DNA from: Muriiphilus sp048268845
Lineage (GTDB): Bacteria > Pseudomonadota > Alphaproteobacteria > Rhodobacterales > Rhodobacteraceae
Assembly: GCA_048268845.1 (NCBI GenBank)
Contig: JBLWUQ010000004.1
Location: 62,001 to 126,000, forward strand
Length of the DNA: 64,000 bases
Reading direction: 5' to 3'
Part shown: one piece after another, positions 14,939 through 22,990 of the stretch
How positions within the stretch are numbered: position 1 is the stretch's first letter
How the letters are laid out: the number at the start of each line of letters is the position of its first letter
The notes under the pieces: model-generated
Told to the model about the DNA's origin: nothing
The model's input: only the letters and a program-made list of their open reading frames with translations
The model's database searches: none
Program-made: the position numbers and the translations under genes

Positions 14939-15979
14939 ATGACACAGAGATTGACCCTCCGCCGCCCCGACGACTGGCACCTGCACCTGCGCGATGGCGC
15001 GATGCTGCGGGCGGTGCTGCCCGAGACCGCGCGCCACTTCGCCCGTGCCATCGTGATGCCCAACCTCGTGCCACCGGTGGTGACAGGCGCCGACGCCGCC
15101 GCCTATCTCGCGCGTATCCGGGCGGCGCTGCCCGAAGGCATGGCGTTCACGCCCCTGATGACGCTTTACCTCACCGAACAGACCGACCCGGCCGACGTGC
15201 GCGCCGCCGCCGAAAGCGGGCTGGTGACGGCGGTCAAGCTCTATCCGGCCGGGGCCACGACCAATTCGGCCTCCGGCGTGCGCGATTTTTCCAAGGTGCG
15301 CGGTGCGCTCGAGGTGATGGCCGAGATCGGGTTGCCGCTCTGCGTGCACGGCGAGGTGACGACGCCCGAGGTCGACATCTTCGACCGCGAGGCGGTGTTC
15401 ATCGACACCGTGCTCGACCCGCTGCGCCGCAGGACGCCGGGCCTGCGCGTGGTGATGGAGCATGTCACCACCAGGGAAGGCGTCGACTACGTGCGCTCGG
15501 GTGGCGACGACATCGGCGCCACGATCACCACGCATCACCTGATCATCAACCGCAACCACATCCTGGTCGGCGGGATCAAGCCGCATTACTACTGCCTGCC
15601 GGTGGCCAAGCGCGAGGAGCACCGTCTGGCGCTGCGCGCCGCCGCCACATCGGGGCATCCGCGTTTCTTCCTCGGGACCGACTCGGCACCGCATCTCGAT
15701 CACCTCAAGGAACATGCCTGCGGCTGCGCCGGGGTGTTCTCGGCGACCAACACCATGTCCTGCCTTGCCGAAGTGTTCGAGGAGGACGGCGCCCTCGACG
15801 CGCTCGAGGCCTTCGCGTCAATGAATGGCCCGGCGTTCTATGGCCTGCCCGCGAACGAGGACAGAATGACGCTGGTCAAGGGCGACCCGGTGGCCTACCC
15901 GGCCAAGATCGCCACCGAGGACGGCCCGGTCACGGTCTTCGACCCGGGATTTCCGCTGCACTGGCGGGTCGAGGATTGA
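14939..15979 (+). CDS. pyrC: Dihydroorotase, class II
   Basis: A 346-residue zinc amidohydrolase that cyclises carbamoyl aspartate to dihydroorotate in pyrimidine synthesis. The metal pair HLHLRDG is at the N-terminus; the carboxylated lysine lies in AVKLYPAGATTNS; further ligands are in CVHGE, MEHVTTREGV, and TTHHLIINRN; and the catalytic aspartate is in GTDSAPH. Length and motifs fit the E. coli PyrC class. The start MTQRLTLRRPDDWHLHL at 14939 fits the family; an upstream frame to 14891 adds unrelated residues. Cytoplasmic. Confidence 0.97.
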   Translation: MTQRLTLRRPDDWHLHLRDGAMLRAVLPETARHFARAIVMPNLVPPVVTGADAAAYLARIRAALPEGMAFTPLMTLYLTEQTDPADVRAAAESGLVTAVKLYPAGATTNSASGVRDFSKVRGALEVMAEIGLPLCVHGEVTTPEVDIFDREAVFIDTVLDPLRRRTPGLRVVMEHVTTREGVDYVRSGGDDIGATITTHHLIINRNHILVGGIKPHYYCLPVAKREEHRLALRAAATSGHPRFFLGTDSAPHLDHLKEHACGCAGVFSATNTMSCLAEVFEEDGALDALEAFASMNGPAFYGLPANEDRMTLVKGDPVAYPAKIATEDGPVTVFDPGFPLHWRVED

Positions 15980-15986
15980 GCGTAGA

Positions 15987-16003
15987 AGGGGGCTCTGCCC
16001 CCT
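15987..16003. terminator. GC-rich hairpin after pyrC
   Basis: AGGGGGC and GCCCCCT form a seven-base stem around a TCT loop just after the pyrC stop. There is no following T tract, so it could be a weak terminator or part of a composite intergenic repeat, since a similar hairpin plus motif occurs after serS. Confidence 0.4.
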
Positions 16004-16004
16004 A

Positions 16005-16031
16005 AGTTCAATTCGCATAGCGAATTGAACT
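16005..16031. repeat. Perfect 12-bp inverted repeat between pyrC and pyrE
   Basis: AGTTCAATTCGC, then ATA, then GCGAATTGAACT: arms of 12 bases are perfectly complementary. It stands out as AT-rich in GC-rich surroundings and sits between two pyrimidine genes, 39 bases before the pyrE start. It could be an operator, an RNA hairpin or a relic of a repeat. Confidence 0.85.
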
Positions 16032-16040
16032 CCACCCCCG

Positions 16041-16062
16041 GAGTATTTCAACCAAGATGAAG
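16041..16062 (+). repeat. Dispersed 22-bp intergenic element, copy 2
   Basis: GAGTATTTCAACCAAGATGA followed by AG. Shares the GAGTATTT-NNN-CCAAGATGAA pattern with 8077-8098 and 52397-52418. Its 3' end runs into AAGGA, the probable ribosome site of pyrE. Confidence 0.7.
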
Positions 16063-16070
16063 GACCCAGC

Positions 16071-16751
16071 ATGATCCCCGCCGCCTTCCCGCCCAAGGAC
16101 GAGATCGCCCGCCTGACCGCAAGGATGCTGCTCGAGATCGGCGCGGTAAATTTTCGCCCGGACGATCCCTTCATCCTCGCCTCCGGCCTGCCTTCGCCGA
16201 CCTATATCGATTGTCGCAAGCTGATCAGCTTTCCGCGCATCCGGTCGGTGTTGATGGATTTCCTCGCCGTCACGGTGATGCGCGAGGCCGGGTTCGAGGC
16301 GTTCGACAATATCGCGGGCGGCGAGACGGCAGGCATCCCCTTTGCCGCGCTGGTCGCGGAGCGGCTTGCGTTGCCAATGACCTACGTTCGCAAGAAGCCC
16401 AAGGGCTACGGCAGGAACGCAAGGATCGAGGGCGCGATGGCCGAGGGCGAGCGGGTGTTGCTGGTCGAGGATCTGACCACCGATGGCGGCTCCAAGCTGA
16501 GTTTCGTCGATGCGATTCGCGAGACCGGGGCCGCTTGCGGGCATACCGCCGTGATCTTCTACTATGACATCTTCCCCGAGACCGTGAAAACCCTTGGCGA
16601 TCATGGGGTTCAGCTTCACTATCTCTGCACCTGGTGGGATGTGCTGGCCGAGGCGCGCGCGCAAGCGGCGTTCGACGCCGCCACGCTGGACGAGGTCGAG
16701 AGCTTCCTGAAAGCGCCGCGCGCCTGGCAGGCGGCATATGGCAAAGCCTGA
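16071..16751 (+). CDS. pyrE: Orotate phosphoribosyltransferase
   Basis: A 226-residue type I phosphoribosyltransferase that converts orotate and PRPP to OMP, two steps after PyrC. The PRPP-binding motif is VLLVEDLTTDGGS (residues about 129-141), with the flexible-loop KKPKGYGRNARIEG before it, and the N-terminal FILASGLPSPTYIDCRKLI substrate segment. The ATG at 16071 follows AAGGA. It lies downstream of pyrC in the same direction, 91 bases apart, separated by two inverted repeats. Cytoplasmic. Confidence 0.97.
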   Translation: MIPAAFPPKDEIARLTARMLLEIGAVNFRPDDPFILASGLPSPTYIDCRKLISFPRIRSVLMDFLAVTVMREAGFEAFDNIAGGETAGIPFAALVAERLALPMTYVRKKPKGYGRNARIEGAMAEGERVLLVEDLTTDGGSKLSFVDAIRETGAACGHTAVIFYYDIFPETVKTLGDHGVQLHYLCTWWDVLAEARAQAAFDAATLDEVESFLKAPRAWQAAYGKA

Positions 16752-16875
16752 CAAAACGGCGCATCAGGCGGCAAATCGCGCAGCATGAGGTAAGTCGGTC
16801 GGCGACACCCGCAAGATGTGGTAGGATGATGTTCGGGTGGCTTTTCTCCACATGCCATCCACAGAAACATACATT

Positions 16876-16904
16876 TTGCGCCCGGCGCCGCGCTTGCCTA
16901 AAGC
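16876..16904 (+). promoter_or_regulatory. Possible promoter of dnaB
   Basis: TTGCGC and TAAAGC are 17 bases apart in the 282-base gap between pyrE and dnaB. The predicted leader is about 120 bases. The -10 resembles the TAAAnC boxes before nuoA and dksA. Weak consensus evidence; nothing else is recognised in this gap. Confidence 0.28.
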
Positions 16905-17033
16905 AGTCTGCATCTGATCGGCGGCGCAGATCGGACGCGAACCGCCCGGAACAATGAGAGGGCGCGGGCCGTTTTCCGCTTTTCCTGACCCGGGAAAACC
17001 GCAAACGGCTTTCAAACGGCGACCCGAGGGGAC

Positions 17034-18530
17034 ATGATGAACCAAGTCAGCGCAATCCAGACCGGCACCGGCACCAGCGGCGACGAAGTCGGCGACGTGA
17101 TGCCACACAACATCGAGGCAGAGCAGCAGCTTCTCGGCGCGATCCTGACCAACAACGACGTCTATGACCGCGTCGCACAGATCATCAAGCCCGAGCATTT
17201 CTACGACCCGGTGCATGAGCGCATCTACCGCATTGCCGAGGAACGCATCACCGCCAACATGCTGGCCTCGCCGGTGACGCTGAAGGCCTATATGGCCGAC
17301 GACGAGGGGTTGAAAAGCCTTGGCGGCGCGGCCTATCTCGCGCGGCTGGCAGGTGCCGCGATCTCGTCCTTCGCGGCGCGCGACTATGCCCAGATGATCT
17401 ACGAGATGCATGTGCGCCGCCAGCTCATGCATCTTGGCGCAGACATTTCCGCCAAGGCCGCCAGGATGGAGGCCAAGGGCGACCCGAAGGACCAGATCAC
17501 CGAGGCCGAGCAGGCGCTCTACAAGCTGGCCGAGACCGGCAGCGCCACCACCGGGTTCCAGAGCTTCCTGACCGCCGTCACCGACGCGGTGCGCGTGGCC
17601 AACGCCGCCTATCAGCGCGATGGCGGGCTGGCGGGGATCTCGACCGGGTTGACCGACCTCGACAAGAAGCTGGGCGGGCTGCATCCCTCGGACCTGCTGA
17701 TCATCGCCGGGCGGCCCTCGATGGGGAAGACCTCGCTTGCCACCAACATCGCCTTCAACATGGCGCGCGCCTACAAGAAGGGCAAACGCCCGGACGGCAC
17801 CGAGGGCGCGATCAATGGCGGCGTGGTCGGGTTCTTCTCGCTCGAGATGTCGGCCGAACAGCTTGCCGCGCGGATCCTGTCGGAAGCCTCCGAGGTTCCC
17901 TCCGAGCAGATCCGCCGCGGCGACATGACCGAGGGCGAGTTTCGCCGCTTCGTCGATGCCGCCAAGGCGCTCGAGGCCTGCCCGCTCTATATCGACGACA
18001 CGCCCGCCCTGCCGATCAGCCAGCTTGCCGCCCGCGCCCGGCGCCTGAAACGCGAACACGGGCTGGATGCGATCTTCGTCGACTACCTGCAGCTTGTGCG
18101 CCCCGCCACGGCCAAGGACAGCCGGGTGAACGAGGTCTCCGAGATCACGCAAGGCCTGAAGGCCATCGCCAAGGAGCTTGACGTGCCGGTCATCGCGCTG
18201 AGCCAATTGTCGCGCCAGGTCGAAAGCCGCGAGGACAAGCGCCCGCAATTGTCCGACCTGCGCGAATCGGGCTCGATCGAGCAGGACGCGGACGTGGTGA
18301 TGTTCGTGTTCCGCGAGGAATATTATGCCGAGCGCGAAAAGCCGTCCGACGAGAAGCTCGATGAAATTGCCGCCTGGCAGGACCGGATGGAGCGGCTGCA
18401 CGGCAAGGCCGAGGTCATCATCGGCAAGCAGCGCCACGGACCGATCGGCAATGTCGAGCTCAGCTTCGAGGGCCGCTTCACCCGCTTCGGCAACCTGGTG
18501 AAGGCCTGGCAGCAGGGCGACGGGTTCTAG
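17034..18530 (+). CDS. dnaB: Replicative DNA helicase
   Basis: A 498-residue hexameric helicase of the replication fork. The N-terminal domain begins PHNIEAEQQLLGAIL; the RecA-like domain shows Walker A GRPSMGKTS, the FFSLEMSAEQLAARIL segment, Walker B IFVDYLQLV, and ALSQLSRQVESREDKRPQLSDLRESGSIEQDADVV with the arginine finger region. The C-terminus IGKQRHGPIGNVELSFEGRFTRF is typical. Either of two adjacent ATGs (17034 or 17037) could start; GAGGGG precedes both. No intein is present. Confidence 0.98.
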   Translation: MMNQVSAIQTGTGTSGDEVGDVMPHNIEAEQQLLGAILTNNDVYDRVAQIIKPEHFYDPVHERIYRIAEERITANMLASPVTLKAYMADDEGLKSLGGAAYLARLAGAAISSFAARDYAQMIYEMHVRRQLMHLGADISAKAARMEAKGDPKDQITEAEQALYKLAETGSATTGFQSFLTAVTDAVRVANAAYQRDGGLAGISTGLTDLDKKLGGLHPSDLLIIAGRPSMGKTSLATNIAFNMARAYKKGKRPDGTEGAINGGVVGFFSLEMSAEQLAARILSEASEVPSEQIRRGDMTEGEFRRFVDAAKALEACPLYIDDTPALPISQLAARARRLKREHGLDAIFVDYLQLVRPATAKDSRVNEVSEITQGLKAIAKELDVPVIALSQLSRQVESREDKRPQLSDLRESGSIEQDADVVMFVFREEYYAEREKPSDEKLDEIAAWQDRMERLHGKAEVIIGKQRHGPIGNVELSFEGRFTRFGNLVKAWQQGDGF

Positions 18531-18577
18531 CGAGGTGTCTCCAGCGCGGGTGCCGTGCTCAATGCAGCTTTGTGCGG

Positions 18578-18799
18578 TCAGCTGCCAACGGGGCGGAGCA
18601 GAAAGACAGAATCCCGGACTGCCATGTTCCGTCGTCCGGGGGCCGGACAGACTTCGCTTTGATAGCTGTAGGTCCGTCCGGACGCCGAAGCGAGGTCGTC
18701 GATATTGATCCGGCAATCGTTCAAATAGTCCCGGCGGATGACGCAGGGTTCGTTGGGGCGGTTTCCCAGCGCGTTCAGGATGGACTCGAATTCACTCAT
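18578..18799 (-). CDS. Hypothetical protein
   Basis: A 73-residue soluble protein starting MSEFESILNALGNRPNEPC, with no membrane segment and no recognised domain. Codon use is normal for the neighbourhood (many CTG, CGC, GAC), and the frame is free of the Arg-rich composition of shadow frames here. The ATG at 18799 has only a weak upstream purine stretch. It lies between dnaB and bioY, convergent to dnaB. It may be a small strain-restricted gene; confidence is moderate. Confidence 0.45.
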   Translation of the reverse strand: MSEFESILNALGNRPNEPCVIRRDYLNDCRINIDDLASASGRTYSYQSEVCPAPGRRNMAVRDSVFLLRPVGS

Positions 18800-18925
18800 T
18801 CTCGTTCTCTTTTCGTGGTTCTTCCAAGAATACTGGAGAATGGCCTCGGTGAGATTACAAACTCAATGCACTCATATAGGGCGCGGAGTTGCCCCCGCGC
18901 CCTTGCAGAACGAATGGGAGTGCGA

Positions 18926-19510
18926 TCAGCGCATCAGCTTCCACAGCCCCGGCACCACCAGCGCCGCCAGCACCAGTTTCAGCGCGTCGCCGATCAGGAA
19001 GTTGGTCATGCCATACTGCACCACCCAGGCCGCGCCCTTGTCGGCGAGGAACAGCCAGGCCATCCAGGACAGCCCGAACGCATAGATCACGCCGGTGCCG
19101 ACCAGCATCGCGCCGGCCATGCCGACAACCGACTTGTCCCAGCCGCGCCGGGCCAGCGCGCCCATCACGCCGGCGGCGACCGCAAAGCCGACCAGGTAGC
19201 CGCCGGTCGGACCTGCGAAATAGGCCAGTCCCGCGCTTTCGCCCGAGAACACCGCGACGCCCAGCGCGCCCAGCACCAGCCAGCCCAGCAGCGTCACGAG
19301 GCCAAGGCGCATCCCGTAGGCCGCACCGATGGTCAGGACCGCGAAGGTCTGCATCGTCACCGGCACCGGCCACATCGGCACCCGGATGTTCGAGGCCAGA
19401 ACCAGCGCGACGATCCCGGCCACGACCAGCGCCGCCTGTTTCGCCCGCAGGCCCGCACCGGCTGTCGGGCCGAAACTCTCGCCCAGAACCCTGTTCATCG
19501 TGATCGCCAT
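18926..19510 (-). CDS. bioY: Biotin transporter BioY
   Basis: A 194-residue integral membrane protein with about six helices, the substrate-binding S component for biotin uptake. Family landmarks are IRVPMWPVPVTMQTFAVL in the first loop and GPTGGYLVGF in the third or fourth helix. The ATG at 19510 follows AGGGAGA. No bioM or bioN energy-coupling genes are adjacent, so it may act alone or with distant ECF components. I looked for a BioR-type TTATnnATAA box upstream and did not find one. Confidence 0.93.
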   Translation of the reverse strand: MAITMNRVLGESFGPTAGAGLRAKQAALVVAGIVALVLASNIRVPMWPVPVTMQTFAVLTIGAAYGMRLGLVTLLGWLVLGALGVAVFSGESAGLAYFAGPTGGYLVGFAVAAGVMGALARRGWDKSVVGMAGAMLVGTGVIYAFGLSWMAWLFLADKGAAWVVQYGMTNFLIGDALKLVLAALVVPGLWKLMR

Positions 19511-19677
19511 GGGTATCTCCCTGTGAATGTTCACCGTTGAGAGGTGTTTTGCCGCAGCCCTGGCGCTTGTGCAAGCGTGTTGACGCGAAACCGCCACAGA
19601 ACATGCGCGGGCTTTGCAAAACCCACGATGGTATCCTGCGAACCTGCGAAGACCGCCCGGATTTGCAAAAATCCTGC

Positions 19678-20091
19678 CTAGATTCTGGTCAGGTCCGAGA
19701 TCGCGACATAGTCCTTGCGCGGCCCGGTCACCTTCCAGATCACCCGCCACTCGGGCCAGCGGGTGAAATTATAGGTCACCTCATAGGTGTCGGGCATGCA
19801 ATCGTGCCAGTCCCGCGCCACGCGCCCCTTGCCCGCGATCCGGTGAAACCAGCGCCCGTCGGTAAAGTAGACGCCGATCCCGTCACCATCGCGCCGCCAC
19901 AGATAGCTGCGCGACGCCGCCAGCACCCCCTCGAACGGCAGGCGCAACTCGCCGGTCTCGCGGTAGCTCAGCCCGACCCCGTCCGGGGTGAACCGCGCCA
20001 CGCCATCGAACAGACCCGTCGAGCCGCCCCACGCGTCCTCGATCCGCCGGGCGATGCGCCACTGGCCCTCGAATTCCGTCAACTCCGGCAT
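19678..20091 (-). CDS. DUF6314 family protein
   Basis: A 137-residue soluble protein rich in beta structure: LTEFEGQWRIARRIEDAWGG, then GVARFTPDGVGLSYRETGEL, YLWRRDGDGIGVYFTDGRWFH, HDCMPDTYEVTYNF and RWPEWRVIWKVTGPRKDY. This pattern matches the lipocalin-like DUF6314 proteins of Alphaproteobacteria. No signal peptide. The ATG at 20091 lies back to back with purB. Function unknown; binding of a small hydrophobic ligand is only suggested by the fold. Confidence 0.75.
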   Translation of the reverse strand: MPELTEFEGQWRIARRIEDAWGGSTGLFDGVARFTPDGVGLSYRETGELRLPFEGVLAASRSYLWRRDGDGIGVYFTDGRWFHRIAGKGRVARDWHDCMPDTYEVTYNFTRWPEWRVIWKVTGPRKDYVAISDLTRI

Positions 20092-20164
20092 GGCCCCGCC
20101 TTGTTCCTTGCCCCGTCAAAGTCTATGACGCCCACGACCGCGCCACAAACCGAAAGGCCCGCCG

Positions 20165-21472
20165 ATGATCCCGCGCTATTCCCGCCCCGAGATGACCCGG
20201 ATCTGGGACCCTGCCACCAAGTTCCGCATCTGGTACGAGATCGAGGCCCATGCCTGCGACGCCATGGCAGAGCTTGGGGTGATCCCGAAGGCCAATGCCG
20301 AGGCGGTCTGGAAAGCAAAGGACGTGGAATTCGACGTCGCCCGGATCGACGAGATCGAGGCCGTCACCAAGCATGACGTCATCGCCTTCCTGACCCATCT
20401 GGCCGAACATATCGGGGCGGATGACGCGCGTTTCGTGCATCAGGGCATGACCTCGTCGGACGTGCTCGACACCACCTTCAACCTGCAACTGGTGCGCGCC
20501 GCCGACCTGCTGCTGGCCGACATGGACAGGCTGCTCGCCGCGCTCAAGACCCGCGCGCATGAGCACAAGGACACGATCCGGATCGGCCGCTCGCACGGAA
20601 TCCATGCCGAGCCGACCACCATGGGCCTGACCTTCGCGCGGTTCTACGCCGAGATGGACCGCAACCGCGCCCGCCTCGAACTTGCCCGCCAGGAGGTCGC
20701 CACCGGCGCAATCTCGGGCGCGGTCGGCACCTTCGCCAACATCGACCCCTTCGTCGAGGAACACGTCTGCGCCCAGCTTGGCCTGCGGCCCGAGCCGATC
20801 TCGACACAGGTGATCCCGCGCGACCGCCACGCGATGTTCTTCGCCACCTTGGGGGTGATCGCAAGCTCGATCGAGAACATCGCCACCGAGATTCGCCACA
20901 TGCAGCGCACCGAAGTGCTGGAGGCCGAGGAGTTTTTCTCCGCCGGGCAAAAGGGCTCGTCCGCGATGCCGCACAAGCGCAACCCAGTCCTGACCGAGAA
21001 CCTCACCGGGCTCGCGCGCCTCGTGCGTATGGCGGTGGTGCCGGCGATGGAAAACGTCGCCCTCTGGCACGAGCGTGACATCTCGCATTCCTCGGTCGAA
21101 CGCGGCATCGGGCCGGATGCGACGATCACGCTCGATTTCGCGCTGAACCGGCTGGCTGGCGTGGTCGAAAAACTGGTGATCTACCCGGACAACATGCTGG
21201 CCAACATGAACAAGTTCAAAGGCCTGGTGATGAGCCAGCGGGTGCTTCTGGCGCTGACCCAGGCAGGCGTGTCGCGCGAAGACGCCTACCGGCTGGTGCA
21301 GCGCAACGCGATGAAGGTCTGGGAACACGGCAAGGATTTCAAGACCGAGCTTCTGGCCGATCCAGAGGTCACGGCGGCGCTGTCGCCCGACGAGATCGAG
21401 GACAAATTCGACCTCGGCTATCACACCAAACACGTCGACACGATCTTTCGCCGGGTCTTCGGCCAGGGCTGA
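20165..21472 (+). CDS. purB: Adenylosuccinate lyase
   Basis: A 435-residue member of the fumarase/aspartase superfamily that acts twice in purine synthesis (SAICAR to AICAR, adenylosuccinate to AMP). The signature loop is visible as GSSAMPHKRNPVLTENL, with TSSDVLDTTFNLQL and GRSHGIHAEPTTMG forming the other conserved regions. The start MIPRYSRPEMTRIW at 20165 is typical. It is followed by a small secreted protein gene in the same direction. Cytoplasmic homotetramer in the family. Confidence 0.98.
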   Translation: MIPRYSRPEMTRIWDPATKFRIWYEIEAHACDAMAELGVIPKANAEAVWKAKDVEFDVARIDEIEAVTKHDVIAFLTHLAEHIGADDARFVHQGMTSSDVLDTTFNLQLVRAADLLLADMDRLLAALKTRAHEHKDTIRIGRSHGIHAEPTTMGLTFARFYAEMDRNRARLELARQEVATGAISGAVGTFANIDPFVEEHVCAQLGLRPEPISTQVIPRDRHAMFFATLGVIASSIENIATEIRHMQRTEVLEAEEFFSAGQKGSSAMPHKRNPVLTENLTGLARLVRMAVVPAMENVALWHERDISHSSVERGIGPDATITLDFALNRLAGVVEKLVIYPDNMLANMNKFKGLVMSQRVLLALTQAGVSREDAYRLVQRNAMKVWEHGKDFKTELLADPEVTAALSPDEIEDKFDLGYHTKHVDTIFRRVFGQG

Positions 21473-21538
21473 GCGGGGCGAATTCGGCGGACGCGCGATT
21501 CTGTGCTATCATTGTGGCTCCAACAAGGGAGACACGCG

Positions 21539-21694
21539 ATGAAAGGCATATCGATCCTGTTCGCGGCGCTTCTGGCGGTGCTGCCTGCGGCGGCAATCGC
21601 GCGCCAGTGCGGCCACGAAACCGCGAACCGCTGCGAAGCCGGGTTTGTCTGGGACCAGGACAGCGCCACCTGCGTCGAAATCGTCACAGGCTAA
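21539..21694 (+). CDS. Small secreted cysteine-containing protein
   Basis: A 51-residue precursor: signal peptide MKGISILFAALLAVLPAAA followed by a 30-residue mature part with three cysteines, RQCGHETANRCEAGFVWDQD then SATCVEIVTG. The C-x7-C ... GFVWD..SATC arrangement resembles chitin-binding-like mini-domains and occurs in small proteins of other Rhodobacteraceae. The ATG at 21539 follows AGGGAGA. It lies 66 bases after purB. Function unknown. Confidence 0.7.
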   Translation: MKGISILFAALLAVLPAAAIARQCGHETANRCEAGFVWDQDSATCVEIVTG

Positions 21695-21764
21695 GCCCGG
21701 GTTAGCGCCCTGTTAACACCTCTCTGCCAGTCTGCCGCGAAGGGGACCGGACCGGAGGGATGAT

Positions 21765-22850
21765 GTGACAACGGCGCTTGCGACGTTCGGCGATGATGCG
21801 ACCGGCCGTCCCGGCTCTGTCGGCGGCTTGGCCACAGCCACGTCGCGCGCGCGCAACCTCAGCCGCAGGCAGAAGGCCGCGATCATCGTGCGCCTGCTTC
21901 TGGCCGAGGGCGTGAAACTGCCGCTCTCCCACCTGCCCGAGGCATTGCAGAGCGAGCTTGCGCAGCAGATGGCGACGATGCGATTCGTCGACCGCGCCAC
22001 GCTCAAGGCGGTGGTCGATGAGTTCGTCGCCGAGATCGAGGATGTCGGCCTCAGCTTTCCCGCCGGGCTCGAAGGCGCGCTTCAGGTGCTCGACGGCACC
22101 ATCAGCGCCGCCACCGCCGCGCGTATCCGCAAGGCCCGTGGCATCACCTTCTCGGGCGACCCGTGGGACATCATCGCGGGGCTTGATCCCGACCGCCTGA
22201 TGCCGGTGCTGGAACAGGAAAGCGCCGAGGTCGCGGCGGTGCTGCTGTCGAAACTCAAGGTCGCGACCGCCGCCATGCTGCTTGGCCGCCTTCCCGGCCC
22301 ACGGGCGCGCCGCGTCGCCTACGCCGTCTCGCTCACCGGCACGATCTCGCCCGAGGTGGTCGAACGCATCGGGCGCGCACTGGCGGCCGAGCTTGACGCC
22401 CAGCCGCCCCGCGCCTTTGCCGACGGGCCGGTGGAACGCGTCGGCGCGATCCTGAACTTCTCGCCCGCCGCCACCCGCGACGAGGTGCTGACCGGCCTTG
22501 ACGAGGATGACCGCGCCTTCGCCGACGAGGTCCGCCGGGCGATCTTCACCTTCGCCAACATTCCCGCCCGGATCGACCCGCGCGACGTGCCGAAAATCAC
22601 CCGCGAAGCCGATCCGGCGGTGCTCATCACCGCGCTTGCCGGCGCCACCGGCGACCTTGCGGAAGCCGCCGAATTCATCCTCGGCGCGCTGTCCAAACGC
22701 ATGGCCGACCAGTTGCGCGAAGAGGTCGAGACCCTGGGCCAGGTGAAACCGAAAGACGCCGAGGCGGCGATGAACACCGTCGTCGCCGCGATCCGGGAAC
22801 TGGAAGCGGCCGGGGAAATCGTGTTGATCGCGGACGAGGAGGAGGAATGA
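21765..22850 (+). CDS. fliG: FliG-like flagellar motor switch protein (isolated)
   Basis: A 361-residue protein whose C-terminal half matches FliG: EVRRAIFTFANIPARIDPRD, then READPAVLITALAGATG, AAEFILGALSKRMADQLREE and VKPKDAEAAMNTVVAAIREL with EAAGEI. The N-terminal half is more divergent but has FliG-like helical repeats. FliG normally forms the rotor switch complex with FliM and FliN and contacts MotA. GTG at 21765 is the start, preceded by GGAGG. No other flagellar gene is nearby, and an LpxL-like gene follows. It could be a second FliG copy or the only one. Confidence 0.82.
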   Translation: MTTALATFGDDATGRPGSVGGLATATSRARNLSRRQKAAIIVRLLLAEGVKLPLSHLPEALQSELAQQMATMRFVDRATLKAVVDEFVAEIEDVGLSFPAGLEGALQVLDGTISAATAARIRKARGITFSGDPWDIIAGLDPDRLMPVLEQESAEVAAVLLSKLKVATAAMLLGRLPGPRARRVAYAVSLTGTISPEVVERIGRALAAELDAQPPRAFADGPVERVGAILNFSPAATRDEVLTGLDEDDRAFADEVRRAIFTFANIPARIDPRDVPKITREADPAVLITALAGATGDLAEAAEFILGALSKRMADQLREEVETLGQVKPKDAEAAMNTVVAAIRELEAAGEIVLIADEEEE

Positions 22851-22990
22851 TCGCCGCCGGGTTGCGCAGCGGGCATTTGGTGTGGCTGAAGGATCGACGT
22901 TCGCTGCGGCCCCTGACGCAGACCCGGGCACTTGCGCGCGGCGCCAAAGCGACCCTTGGAAACCAAAGCAGTCCGGTCCATATATACGCC

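Noticed and set aside
19511..19677. BioR site or biotin riboswitch upstream of bioY
   Set aside because: No TTATnnATAA-like box and no convincing riboswitch fold were seen in this gap.
22847..22990. Longer N-terminus for the LpxL-like acyltransferase
   Set aside because: No resemblance to the family and no ribosome site; the start at 22991 fits better.
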